DNA of 32,062 bases from an uncultured Desulfotomaculum sp. (GCA_946411205.1 CAMKDG010000032.1:1-32062); one strand, 5' to 3'; counted from the first letter of the stretch, positions 22,987 through 31,720 are shown. Notes: generated from the sequence alone by a model not told the origin. A program made the numbers and translations.

Positions 22987-23290
22987 TTTTTGTGCTAGTA
23001 TTACCCCTTTCCGCAGTCAATATTTATTAGAAAAACTTGGCTTATGCCAAGTCGTTGACGCAGGCAGAAGCCTTAGTTTTTCTTATACTTTCGTCAATAG
23101 AAGTTTTATGTTTTTGAAAGTGCTAGAAAAACTTAGCTAGCTTGCCTGCCCTTATAAATACCGGGAAGGTTGATACATTCCGATCCGCCAATGAACCCCT
23201 ATCATCTGGCATTAACCAGAGCCCTTCGGTATAATAAAAGATAGCCAAAGGCGAATAACCAATGGCAGACACCCAAAAAGGAGTGCTTCT
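22987..23290. other. Intergenic region with repeats upstream of sbcD
   Basis: 304 bases without a supported gene. It holds copy B of the dispersed repeat (23028-23080), a shorter related piece (23126-23150) and a -10-like TATAAT (23230-23235) with a weak CTGGCA 18 bases upstream, which may be the sbcDC promoter. Confidence 0.6.
23028..23080 (+). repeat. Dispersed imperfect palindrome, copy B
   Basis: Begins GAAAAACTTGGCTTATGCCA and ends GCAGAAGCCTTAGTTTTTC. Ends are inverted (AGAAAAACT / AGTTTTTCT). Same block order as the minus-strand reading of 10601-10650. A partial third copy, GAAAAACTTAGCT followed by AGCTTGCCTGCCCTTAT, lies at 23126-23156 and looks like an internally deleted version. 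Confidence 0.6.
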
Positions 23291-24652
23291 ATGTCTGTAA
23301 AATTTATTCACTGCTCGGATCTTCATTTAGGGCGGCAGCGTTTGGGTGGCAATTTGCCAGATAGCGACCTGAAGGCTGCCTTTCAATATATCGTTACTTA
23401 CACCCTGGAGCAACAGGCCGATGCTTTGCTCATTGCCGGGGATATCTTTGATTCGCCCAACATCCAACCTCCTTGTTTGCAGCAAGCTACGGAATGTTTA
23501 AAGCCTTTGCAGCAGGCGGGTGTTCCCGTGTTTGCCATTGAGGGAAATCACGATCGAGCCACTATTTCCGGGGATAGCCCCACTTGGGTACGGTATTTAA
23601 ACGACATTGGTCTTTTACATCTATTATCCATCCCCTTTAATGCGGCAGGGCCAGTCATCACCCCCTGGGATCCGCAGACAAGAGAGGGTTCCTACATCGA
23701 CTTCAAGGGCATTCGCCTGGTGGGAGCGGGTTATCTGGGGGCAGGAACCATCAAACGGGCCAAACTCATTGCAGAGCAGATGGCCGCTTGGCAGCAGGAG
23801 CCCTCACCGGGTGCGGTGGTTATGCTGCTGCATGCCGGGCCGGACTATATGGTGCAAGAAGGTGGCGGTTTTGCCAAGGAAAGCTTGGAGTTCTTAAAGG
23901 AAAGTGTGGATTACCTGGCTCTGGGTCACATTCATAAGCCCATGATTTACGAGGGTTGGGCCATAAATCCTGGCTCTCCGGAGCATATTCGGCTGGAGGA
24001 GAGCCGGTATGATAGCAAGCCCCGGGGACTGGCTGTGGTGGAAATCGATCCCCAAAGGGACAACCCCCTGCGGCGAGCAGAAATTTTGGCGGTGCCCAAG
24101 CGGCAGGTGCTAACGGTACAGTATGACTGTACCCCTCACAGTAATCGGACCAAACGGGCTATGGAACTAATCTCTGAAGAAATCACGGGAACGCTTAAAG
24201 AATTGGGTGCCGGGCCGGAAACTGCCATACGCTTGGAACTAACCGGTTCGGTAAACCTGGGGCGTATCCGACTGGATACCGCTGCCTTGGCAGAATGTTT
24301 GGTGCAGCAAGTGCCGGTAAAGGCGGTGGAGGTGAATTCTGCCGGTCTAAAGGTAGCAACGAATATCACCGACAGCGAGTTAGCCTCGGTAGAAGCCACT
24401 TCCCGGGAAGACTTGGAACTGTTGGCTATTCACGGCTTGGTGGCCGATAAGCCCTTGCCGGGATTAGAGGAGCAGGTGGAATCTTTGGCGCGTCTGTTCT
24501 ACTTGTTTAAAGAAGATGTGCGCCATCATGCCTCGGCCCAGGAGATTAGAGAACGTTTAACTGGCAGTGACCTAGTGGACCGGCTGGTGGCAGAGGAAGT
24601 GGACAAACTTCAGGTGCGATCGGTGGCAGCGGCAAAGGATGGTGAGGCCTAA
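23291..24652 (+). CDS. sbcD: SbcD nuclease subunit (Mre11 homologue)
   Basis: 453 aa; metal-dependent nuclease that with SbcC opens hairpins and processes double-strand break ends. The phosphoesterase motifs are all present near the N-terminus: HCSDLHLG (7-14), AGDIFDSP, EGNHDRAT, LLHAGPD and LGHIHKP. The C-terminal third is the capping and SbcC-binding part. Longer than E. coli SbcD (about 400) but usual for Firmicutes. ATG 23291 follows AAAGGAGTG. The stop codon TAATG shares its last A with the ATG of sbcC, so the subunits are coupled. Confidence 0.94.
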   Translation: MSVKFIHCSDLHLGRQRLGGNLPDSDLKAAFQYIVTYTLEQQADALLIAGDIFDSPNIQPPCLQQATECLKPLQQAGVPVFAIEGNHDRATISGDSPTWVRYLNDIGLLHLLSIPFNAAGPVITPWDPQTREGSYIDFKGIRLVGAGYLGAGTIKRAKLIAEQMAAWQQEPSPGAVVMLLHAGPDYMVQEGGGFAKESLEFLKESVDYLALGHIHKPMIYEGWAINPGSPEHIRLEESRYDSKPRGLAVVEIDPQRDNPLRRAEILAVPKRQVLTVQYDCTPHSNRTKRAMELISEEITGTLKELGAGPETAIRLELTGSVNLGRIRLDTAALAECLVQQVPVKAVEVNSAGLKVATNITDSELASVEATSREDLELLAIHGLVADKPLPGLEEQVESLARLFYLFKEDVRHHASAQEIRERLTGSDLVDRLVAEEVDKLQVRSVAAAKDGEA

Positions 24653-27606
24653 TGTGGGTACAAAAAATTAGGCTAAAAAATATTAAAAGCTATGGGGAGG
24701 GGGATGCCGGCCAGGGGGTGTTGGTACCCCTGGAGCAGGGAATCAACCAAATTGCCGGGAAAAACGGGGCTGGCAAGAGCACGATCATCGAAGCCATCGG
24801 CTATGCGGTATTTGATGCGGAGCCGGTGCGAGGGAATGCCCAAATGGCTATTCACACCTATTTCCTAAGAAATGGCAGCAAGGCCGGTGAAATTGATGTT
24901 TGGCTAGTGCATCAGGATGGCCTCTACCGGGTGGAGCGGGATCTGGGCAATGGCGGACGCCGCTGGAAGGTGGTACGGGACGACGAGGATTTTATCGAAG
25001 CCGAAGGGGATCAGGAGGTTCGGGAATTTCTGTCCCGTCTAGTGGGAGTGGAACGACCGGAACGGTTGGCCGAAGTGTATCACAGTCTGTTAGGCGTGAA
25101 ACAGGGGCGCTTTACCTTACCCTTTGATATGAAACCAAGGGAGGCCAAAGGCCATTTCGACCCCTTGTTGGATGTCGATATCTTTCGCCAGTGCTTTGAT
25201 TCCCTCAAGGCACCTTGTGATGAGATTAGAGTGGAGGCAAATCACCAGCGTACCGTTATCAGTGGTCTGGAAGGACAACTAGCCCAACTGCAGGATGCGC
25301 CGGAACGACTGGAGGAAGGACTACGTCAACAGGCCACGCTGCAACTGCTGGTGGAACAGTGTCAAAGGCGATTGAACCGGCTCACGGAAGAACGTAAGCG
25401 ATATGATGAGTTAATGAATATCTTTCAAACAGCTACGTTACAGGTGGGTGAGGCTAAAGGAAATGTGGAGCAGGCTAAGGCTGCGTTAGATCTGGCTGCC
25501 ACCCAGGTGGCAGAGGCGAAACAGGCTACGTCGGTGCTGCAGGAAACCCAAGCTGCCTATGAAGCGTATCTGCAGTTAGAGCAGCAGATTCGGTCTCTTG
25601 AAATGCAGCGACTCACCAGAGATGAATTAGCCAAACAGTTCACCGATCTGCAAAAGGAAGAGACTGGCTTGGTTAGAGATTTTGCTGCTAAGCAGCAGGA
25701 AGCTGCCAGGAACTTTGAACAGGCAACGTTGAAGCAACAGGAGTTGGACCACCGACGCACAGTGTTAAACCAGCAGAATTTGGAATTAGCAGCGGGAGAA
25801 GGAGCCTATCAGCAGCTAAAGGAGAGGGCAGAACAACTTACGTCCCAGCTGGTGCGGGTAGTGGAATGGTTGAATGGCATGAAAGCTCTGGGTAAGCAGG
25901 CAGTCGATCAGTTGGCTGAGTTGGAGCAAAATCTGCAGCAGTTGGATCCCACCTTGCCAGAACAGTTGGAGCAGGCCAAAGGGACTTTAGTGCAGGCCGA
26001 GGAACAGGAGCAGGATTGCCGAGGTCGCTTAGAGCGAACCAAGCAAGATAAGCTGATTTTGGAGCAACAACTGACAAGACTCAGTACCGGCCAGTGTCCG
26101 CTGCTGGGTAGTCAATGCCATCAGTTTAACCCGAACAAAGCTCAGCAGGATTTGGAGAATTTACATAAAAAGCTAACAGAAGTTACCGTAGAGTATCAAG
26201 AGAAGCAGCGGCAACTTAATATAGCTAAGGATGGATTTACTAAGTGCCAGGCTGTAGAAAAGGAATACCTAAAAAGGTGGGCTAAAGCCTCTCAGTTGAT
26301 GCAGAGCATCCACCGTAATTATCAACAACTGGAGGATACTGCCGGTCGAGTGGCGGCAGAGGAATTAGCTAAGGAATTGCAAACCGGGGGAGCGTTACCC
26401 AGACTTAAGGGTTTTATGACTATCGCGCAACCCGAGGTAGCTGTTTGCCGCACAGCAATAGAGGAAATGAAAACGTTGTTTCGGTCCCTTTACGATTGCT
26501 ACCGGGTTTGGGAGCCGGCGGTGAAAGAACAGCAGGCCTTGGAACAACAAACCAATACCCTGCGAGTGGCCCGCCGGAAAGAGTTAGAAGCCGAAGAACG
26601 GGCGTTAAAGGGGTTGGAGCAGGATTGCCAGGTACTGCGAGAAAGTGCCGGACAAGCAGAGACAAAAGCAGTAACCTTGCAACAGACCATTACCGAGATA
26701 AAATCTCAGCTGGTTACGCTGGAAGGACAGTTACAGCCCTTTCGGGACCTGGATGCTAAACATACCGAGGCCAGCCGACAAAAGGGTCAGCATCTGGCCG
26801 GATATACTCGGTATTTGCAGCATCACAAGATGGCGGAGAAGCTAGCCGAGTACGAAGAGGTTTTTCAGCGGCAGTATAATCGCTACCAGCAAACCCAGGC
26901 AGCATTAGCCACTGCCGAGGAAACTTTCCGGCAGGCTGAAGCGGCCTATCGGCCTGAGCAGCACAGAGAGCTGCAGCAGGAGGTGGCCCAGGCCAGCAGA
27001 GAGCTGGGGGAAGCCAACAGCAAACTGGCAGAGGCAGTCAAGGTTTTAGCTGAACAAAAGCGACGGGTTCAACTGGCTGCCAAACTGCAGCAGCAAAGGG
27101 ATCAAGAGTGGCAAGAACTGGTGCGCCTACAGGTAGAGGAAAAAATTCTGGAGAAAGCTAGAAATATTTTAAAGGATGCTCAAGAGCCGGTAGCGAGAAA
27201 TCTTACTGCTCGGGTGGCGGCCCAGGCTCAGACCATCTATAATTCCATGAGCCCCGAGGCTGCGCAGTTTAACTGGCGAGCCGGGGATTATGTACTCACG
27301 GTCACCACTGTTTCTGGGGAGAAACGTTTTGCCAGCCTATCCGGTGGACAGCAGATGAAGGCTGCCTTGGCTATGCAACTGGCCCTGGTAAAGGAGTTCT
27401 CCAGAGCTGGCTTTTGTGCCTTTGATGAACCCACCTATGGCTTGGATGCCGAAAGCCGTATGATGCTGGCAGAGGCCATCGGTAAGGCCCAGGAGGAGTG
27501 CAAGTTCCAACAACTGCTGCTGGTCTCCCACGATCAGGCCTTTGACGATAAGGTAGAACATGCCCTAAAATTAGACTATTCTCCCGTGGCAGGTAGTAAG
27601 CTTTAG
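24652..27606 (+). CDS. sbcC: SbcC ATPase subunit (Rad50 homologue) with unusual zinc hook
   Basis: 984 aa SMC-like ATPase partner of SbcD. N-terminal Walker A in AGKNGAGKSTIIEAIGYA (about 36-53), then two long coiled-coil arms very rich in Gln/Glu/Ala, meeting at a hook. C-terminal lobe has the ABC signature SLSGGQQMKAALA, Walker B with D-loop FCAFDEPTYGLDAE and the switch histidine in LLLVSHDQAF. The hook is C482-P-L-L-G-S-Q-C489, a CX6C instead of the usual CPxC; both cysteines sit at the apex of the coiled coil as expected. Slightly shorter than the family average (about 1000-1050). Confidence 0.93.
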   Translation: MWVQKIRLKNIKSYGEGDAGQGVLVPLEQGINQIAGKNGAGKSTIIEAIGYAVFDAEPVRGNAQMAIHTYFLRNGSKAGEIDVWLVHQDGLYRVERDLGNGGRRWKVVRDDEDFIEAEGDQEVREFLSRLVGVERPERLAEVYHSLLGVKQGRFTLPFDMKPREAKGHFDPLLDVDIFRQCFDSLKAPCDEIRVEANHQRTVISGLEGQLAQLQDAPERLEEGLRQQATLQLLVEQCQRRLNRLTEERKRYDELMNIFQTATLQVGEAKGNVEQAKAALDLAATQVAEAKQATSVLQETQAAYEAYLQLEQQIRSLEMQRLTRDELAKQFTDLQKEETGLVRDFAAKQQEAARNFEQATLKQQELDHRRTVLNQQNLELAAGEGAYQQLKERAEQLTSQLVRVVEWLNGMKALGKQAVDQLAELEQNLQQLDPTLPEQLEQAKGTLVQAEEQEQDCRGRLERTKQDKLILEQQLTRLSTGQCPLLGSQCHQFNPNKAQQDLENLHKKLTEVTVEYQEKQRQLNIAKDGFTKCQAVEKEYLKRWAKASQLMQSIHRNYQQLEDTAGRVAAEELAKELQTGGALPRLKGFMTIAQPEVAVCRTAIEEMKTLFRSLYDCYRVWEPAVKEQQALEQQTNTLRVARRKELEAEERALKGLEQDCQVLRESAGQAETKAVTLQQTITEIKSQLVTLEGQLQPFRDLDAKHTEASRQKGQHLAGYTRYLQHHKMAEKLAEYEEVFQRQYNRYQQTQAALATAEETFRQAEAAYRPEQHRELQQEVAQASRELGEANSKLAEAVKVLAEQKRRVQLAAKLQQQRDQEWQELVRLQVEEKILEKARNILKDAQEPVARNLTARVAAQAQTIYNSMSPEAAQFNWRAGDYVLTVTTVSGEKRFASLSGGQQMKAALAMQLALVKEFSRAGFCAFDEPTYGLDAESRMMLAEAIGKAQEECKFQQLLLVSHDQAFDDKVEHALKLDYSPVAGSKL

Positions 27607-27726
27607 GCGGAATACATATGAGGGTGCGGAATCCTGTTGACCAAAGGGATGAAATGAGGAATCAGGCAAGTCTCGCGAGTGTAGCGTTGGAATTACCTGG
27701 CTACCAGCGTGCACTTTTCAAAAGGT

Positions 27727-27762
27727 AAAGGTAGTGGCGTATGCACCACTACCTTTATTTTT
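27727..27762. terminator. Rho-independent terminator after sbcC
   Basis: Perfect 11-bp stem AAAGGTAGTGG / CCACTACCTTT with an eight-base loop, then ATTTTTT. It also lies just past the end of the convergent azlD gene. Confidence 0.88.
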
Positions 27763-28082
27763 TAGATGAATCTGTTTAATAGAACCACCATACCCATGCC
27801 CGTTACCACGGTTAAAAAAATACTTTTGCTATAGATGCCGGCTATGAAACAGGGAATAGCAGCTAATAAATAGGTATTCGTCAGATTAATACTGAGTTGT
27901 CCATCCTTTAATAGCAACTCCGGTGCCAGCAGGGCGGAGAGCACTGCCACTGGCACGTAACTAAGCCAGTTCAGTACACCCTTTGAAATATTAATCCGGG
28001 ACAAAACGGCCAGTGGGAGCATCCGGGGAATATAGGTTACCAGCATCATGCCGATAATGACTGCGATGACTTTTCCATCCAT
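27762..28082 (-). CDS. azlD: AzlD, small subunit of branched-chain amino acid exporter
   Basis: 106 aa with four membrane helices. TYIPRMLPLAVLSRINI in the first loop and WLSYVPVAVLSALLAPELLL are typical of the AzlD family, the partner of AzlC in the LIV-E exporter of branched-chain amino acids (and the 4-azaleucine resistance determinant of Bacillus). ATG 28082 lies inside the end of azlC: the genes overlap by 37 bases, so translation is coupled. Substrate here is not proven. Confidence 0.9.
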   Translation of the reverse strand: MDGKVIAVIIGMMLVTYIPRMLPLAVLSRINISKGVLNWLSYVPVAVLSALLAPELLLKDGQLSINLTNTYLLAAIPCFIAGIYSKSIFLTVVTGMGMVVLLNRFI

Positions 28083-28747
28083 TGATCAATTAACACCCCT
28101 ATCGTAGCAGAAATAATAGTGGCTAGAATAATATTCCAACTGCCGGGCACGTTTAGTTTAATACCGATCGACAGGGCAGCGGCAACAATACCTACGGCTA
28201 TCGCTTTTTTATGTCTTACCTGTAGGATTAACAGGGCAATAAACATGGCAGGCAGAGCGAAGTCTAAACCAAAGGCCTGCGGTTCCGGGATAAAGTTACC
28301 CATCATAGCACCGAGCACCGTACTGGAAAGCCAAGCAATATGGGCAGTGATAAAGAGGCCAAAGAAGTAGCCCTTGCCTTGCTGCTGCTTAGCGACCGCG
28401 CTGATGGAGATGGCAAAGGTTTCATCAGTTACCCAAAAACCCAGTAGGGATAGTAGTTTAGGACGAATGTTTTTCATGTAGGGGGCTAGGGACGCTGTCA
28501 TTAATAAGTGCCGGGAATTCACTAAAAAAGTGGTGAGCACAATGGCACCGATAGAAGCCTGGGCTGCCAGCATGCCGGCACCAATAAATTGAGCTGAACC
28601 AGCGTAAACCAGCAGGGACATGAGGAAAATTTCCATGATGCTCATACCGGATTGCACGGCCAATACACCAAAGGCCAGACCAATGGGAAAATAACCAAAT
28701 ACCACCGGCAGGGCCGCTTTTACACCTTTTTTAAAATCAGCAGTCAA
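28046..28747 (-). CDS. azlC: AzlC, large subunit of branched-chain amino acid exporter
   Basis: 233 aa, multi-spanning. Family landmarks: FKKGVKAALPVVFGYFPIGL at the N-terminus, FGVLAVQSGMS, YAGSAQFIGAGML, VNSRHLLMTASLAPY and FWVTDETFAIS. Start is TTG 28747, nine bases after ATAGGAGG. First gene of a two-gene minus-strand operon with azlD. No regulator gene is adjacent. Confidence 0.92.
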   Translation of the reverse strand: MTADFKKGVKAALPVVFGYFPIGLAFGVLAVQSGMSIMEIFLMSLLVYAGSAQFIGAGMLAAQASIGAIVLTTFLVNSRHLLMTASLAPYMKNIRPKLLSLLGFWVTDETFAISISAVAKQQQGKGYFFGLFITAHIAWLSSTVLGAMMGNFIPEPQAFGLDFALPAMFIALLILQVRHKKAIAVGIVAAALSIGIKLNVPGSWNIILATIISATIGVLIDQWMEKSSQSLSA

Positions 28748-29074
28748 CGAAGTAACCTCCTATCCTAAACTGTCATAACTCTTATCTTAGCAAAAGATAT
28801 CTCTTTGCGCTACTCCTACTGGGTAATATTTTAACATTTTAACTCACTGCATTCATTGCGAGTAAATTGTCATGGATAATGTCATGCCGACAACGGGTAA
28901 AAATCCCCCTTTTTTGCTAGTGCCAGCAGGAATATTGCACAATTTCGGAGAATAAAATCCTAAAAAGAGTGTCATGGAGGCACTCGTTAAGGTTGCAGAT
29001 GCAAAAGCCACACAAGGATGTTCCGGATGGACCGGGGCCTGGTTGCGGCTTTTTTATTTTTAGGAGGGGTGTTT
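28748..29074 (+). promoter_or_regulatory. Leader region of the metal-uptake operon with terminator-like hairpin
   Basis: 327 bases. Left part serves azlC (minus). Toward cbiM there are three TGTCATG copies (28869-28875, 28881-28887, 28971-28976 partly), a stem GAGTG/CACTC (28967-28971 / 28981-28985), TTGC/GCAA (28993-28996 / 29001-29004), and AAAAGCC/GGCTTTT (29003-29009 / 29047-29053) enclosing CCGG-N5-CCGG and followed by TTTTTTATTTTT directly before the ribosome site. The GCAA and AAAAGCC elements overlap, so the two pairings exclude each other, as in an attenuator. No cobalamin riboswitch consensus is present. Confidence 0.5.
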
Positions 29075-29737
29075 ATGCATATACCAGATGGATTCTTAGA
29101 GGCTAAGACCTGGTTGACCACTGCGGCCGTTAGTACAGGAATACTCGGCTATAGCGTAATGAAAACGAAGCAAGAGTTAAATGATCGTCAGATTCCTAAA
29201 CTGGGCGTGATGGCGGCCTTTATCTTTGCCGCCCAGATGATTAACTTTCCGGTGGTTGGCGGTACCTCCGGACACTTATTGGGAGCCGCATTGGCCACGA
29301 TATTACTGGGTCCCTGGAGTGCTTCTCTGGTTCTTGCCACTGTACTCATTATTCAATGCTTGGTTTTTCAAGATGGTGGTTTAACTGCCCTCGGGGCTAA
29401 TATTCTAAATATGGCGATTATCGGGACCTTTGTGGCACAGGTAGTTTACCGCCCCCTCAGTAAGCTCCTCAGTAAGCTGACCAGCAGAAAATGGCCAGTA
29501 GCCCTAGCCAGTTTTATAGCCTCTTGGCTATCAGTAGTGGTTGCCTCCGGGGCCGCAGCGGTGGAACTGGCTCTGTCCAATAGAATTCCCCTGGAGGTGG
29601 GTTTGCCTGCTATGTTAGGTGTGCATGCCCTAATCGGTATTGGCGAGGGTGTAATTACAGCTGCCGTGGTGTTAGCTGTTTGGCAGGTAGGTTTTAGCCC
29701 CAGTCGGTTAGAAAAGGGGGGAGCTTACAGTGAGTAG
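29075..29737 (+). CDS. CbiM/NikM substrate-binding membrane subunit of a Ni/Co ECF transporter
   Basis: 220 aa, about six membrane helices. It begins MHIPDGFLEAKTW; in this family the N-terminal Met-His chelates the metal, so the start must be exactly here. An upstream in-frame ATG (29018) would bury this motif and lies inside the leader hairpin, while ATG 29075 follows AGGAGGGGTG. Other landmarks: NFPVVGGTSGHLLGAALATI, QDGGLTALGANILNMA and HALIGIGEGVITAAVV. MHIPDG (rather than MHIxEG) and the PDGLE partner downstream fit nickel better than cobalt, but this is a tendency, not proof. Overlaps the next gene by eight bases. Confidence 0.92.
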   Translation: MHIPDGFLEAKTWLTTAAVSTGILGYSVMKTKQELNDRQIPKLGVMAAFIFAAQMINFPVVGGTSGHLLGAALATILLGPWSASLVLATVLIIQCLVFQDGGLTALGANILNMAIIGTFVAQVVYRPLSKLLSKLTSRKWPVALASFIASWLSVVVASGAAAVELALSNRIPLEVGLPAMLGVHALIGIGEGVITAAVVLAVWQVGFSPSRLEKGGAYSE

Positions 29738-30026
29738 AAAAATATGGCTTGGCTTAGTTATTTCCTTGCTGGTAGCGGCTTTACTTTCTCCTTTTGCCTC
29801 CGCGTTTCCAGACGGCCTGGAAAGAGTAGCTGAAGATTACGGCTTCTTACAGACTGCGACAGGACAAGAGGTGGTCAATTCACCTATTCCTGATTATGTG
29901 ATGCCGGGTATCCAAAATGAGGGGCTAGCCACCGCTGTGGCGGGAGTGTTGGGAGTAGTTATTACCTTTGCCGGCATTACGCTCCTTTTGAAGCTGCTGG
30001 TGAAACGGAATAAGTCATCTGCATGA
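29730..30026 (+). CDS. PDGLE-domain subunit (CbiN/NikN equivalent)
   Basis: 98 aa. Two membrane helices, about 5-24 and 68-90, with an extracytoplasmic part between that begins FPDGLERVAEDYGF. The PDGLE motif marks the small accessory subunit found with NikM/CbiM. GTG 29730 overlaps cbiM. The mature loop also contains SPIPDYVMPGIQNEGLATA, common to the family. Confidence 0.88.
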   Translation: MSRKIWLGLVISLLVAALLSPFASAFPDGLERVAEDYGFLQTATGQEVVNSPIPDYVMPGIQNEGLATAVAGVLGVVITFAGITLLLKLLVKRNKSSA

Positions 30027-30076
30027 TAGGCCACCGGTTGTCGTAAAGCCAATAGCCTAAAATCGGAGGGACTCCC

Positions 30077-30880
30077 ATGTCATTTCTCGAGAAGCTGCCA
30101 ACTGTCGGTGGTTGGATAACAACTGTAGAGCCTAGGGTTAAAGTGGTAGCGATCTTTATTTTCGTAATGATCGCCACTACCCTGCATAACAAAACCATAC
30201 TAGGGGCAGCTTTTTTGCTGTTGTTGGGAAGCTCCTTAGTTGTGGGTATTTCTTTAGTCTATATCCTCAAAAGAGTAGTCTTTATCCTGCCCTTTGGGGG
30301 ACTAATGCTGTTGTTGCTTCCCTTTGTCACTCCGGGCGATCCACTTTTTACGTTGCATTTGGGTAGGTTAGAACTAGCAGCCACTTATGAGGGATGGGAA
30401 GCGGCTCTCTTACCGGGACTGCGCATGATTACGGCTTTTTTGGGGATGGTATTGCTAGCTGCCACCACTACCTTGCCGGAGATACTTCATGCTTTAAAAC
30501 ATCTGAAAGTGCCCAGAATTCTGATTGTACTGATGGAGTTTACCGTACGCTATTTGGTGGTAGTGTTGGACGAACTGTCGCGAATGCAAACCGCCAAAAA
30601 GGCCAGAGCCTTTGCGGCAGGTAAAAATCTGTGGCATTGGCACACGATAAAAACCCTGGGCAGTACTCTGGCGATCCTATTTCTACGTTCCTATGATAGG
30701 GCTGAGCGGGTGTATTTAGCCATGCTGGCTCGGGGCTACGATGGCAATCTACCCTGCTGTGGCCATTGTCAGAACCTAAAAAAGGATGACCTTTGTTGGG
30801 GTGTCGGTGTTATTACCATGGCTGGGGTCTTTAAATTCTTCGATATGGGAGGGCAGCAATGGATTTCGCTATTGAAGTAA
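30077..30880 (+). CDS. cbiQ: CbiQ/EcfT-type transmembrane subunit
   Basis: 267 aa. Starts FLEKLPTVGGWITTVEPRVKVVAI as in CbiQ, then several membrane helices. The coupling motifs that contact the ATPase are visible: LDELSRMQTAKKARAF (first Ala-Arg-Ala type motif region) and RAERVYLAMLARGYDG (second). ATG 30077 follows ATCGGAGGG. The end overlaps cbiO by 22 bases. The C-terminus carries a Cys-rich CCGHCQNL of unclear meaning. Confidence 0.92.
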   Translation: MSFLEKLPTVGGWITTVEPRVKVVAIFIFVMIATTLHNKTILGAAFLLLLGSSLVVGISLVYILKRVVFILPFGGLMLLLLPFVTPGDPLFTLHLGRLELAATYEGWEAALLPGLRMITAFLGMVLLAATTTLPEILHALKHLKVPRILIVLMEFTVRYLVVVLDELSRMQTAKKARAFAAGKNLWHWHTIKTLGSTLAILFLRSYDRAERVYLAMLARGYDGNLPCCGHCQNLKKDDLCWGVGVITMAGVFKFFDMGGQQWISLLK

Positions 30881-31683
30881 AGGAACTTTCCTTCCATTAT
30901 AAAGATGGTACCAGGGCATTGCAGAATATTTCTCTTTCCCTGGAGCGCGGTGCTAAAGTAGCCATCCTGGGGCCCAACGGCTCTGGTAAATCCACTTTGC
31001 TGCTACACCTGAATGGTATTCACGAAGTACAGCAGGGAGAACTAACGGTGTTGGCTAAAAGGGTTGGCAAAAATCACGAAAAATGGCTGCGAAGTCAAGT
31101 AGGACTTGTCTTCCAAGACCCGGATGATCAGATTTTCTCCAACACGGTCTGGGAGGATGTAGCCTTTGGGCCGATTAACCAGGGATTACGGGGAGAAGAT
31201 CTGAATAATCGGGTAAATCAGGCATTACGGCAGGTAAAGATGGAACCATACAGTCACAAGGCACCCTATCATTTAAGTTATGGCCAAAAAAAAAGAGTGG
31301 CCGTTGCCGGTGTGTTGGCTATGCAACCTGAGATTATTGTGTTGGACGAGCCGGTGGCCTTTTTAGACCCCGCCGCCAAGCACTCATTATTTCAGATACT
31401 AGATGAATTAAATACCCAGGGCAAAACGATTATTGCTGCCACCCACGATGTGGATTTGGCTGTACGTTGGGCAAATCAGGTGATTATTTTACACAATGGA
31501 CAGGTGTTGGCCCAGGGTGAACCAGGGCTACTCACCAACCGGCAGCTGGTGGAGCAGGCAGATTTAGAGTTACCCACCGTCAGCCAAATCTTTGAACCCT
31601 TTCCGGGACTGTGCCAGCCAGCTATGCCGACCACGCTGGCAGAAGCGCAGCAGATTATTAGGAAACTGTGTTCTTGCCAATAG
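30859..31683 (+). CDS. cbiO: CbiO/EcfA-type ATP-binding subunit
   Basis: 274 aa ABC ATPase energising metal uptake by the CbiM-PDGLE-CbiQ complex. Walker A GPNGSGKSTLLLHLNG (about 37-52), Q-loop LVFQDPDDQIFSNTVWEDVA, signature LSYGQKKRVAVAG (a usual CbiO variant of LSGGQ), Walker B IIVLDEPVAFLDP, switch ATHDVDLAVRW. C-terminal extension of about 40 residues as in EcfA proteins. Last gene of the four-gene operon; no hairpin terminator is evident before the tRNA promoters. Confidence 0.95.
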   Translation: MDFAIEVKELSFHYKDGTRALQNISLSLERGAKVAILGPNGSGKSTLLLHLNGIHEVQQGELTVLAKRVGKNHEKWLRSQVGLVFQDPDDQIFSNTVWEDVAFGPINQGLRGEDLNNRVNQALRQVKMEPYSHKAPYHLSYGQKKRVAVAGVLAMQPEIIVLDEPVAFLDPAAKHSLFQILDELNTQGKTIIAATHDVDLAVRWANQVIILHNGQVLAQGEPGLLTNRQLVEQADLELPTVSQIFEPFPGLCQPAMPTTLAEAQQIIRKLCSCQ

Positions 31684-31720
31684 TCAATGGTTAATAAAGC
31701 TAAAAGTGCAAAAAAGTGTA

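Noticed and set aside
28900-29074. Cobalamin riboswitch before cbiM
   Set aside because: The conserved B12-box and GCCACTG elements are absent; only a generic terminator-like hairpin is seen.
29018-29074. Longer CbiM starting at ATG 29018
   Set aside because: It would place residues before the metal-binding Met-His N-terminus and its start lies in the terminator-like hairpin.
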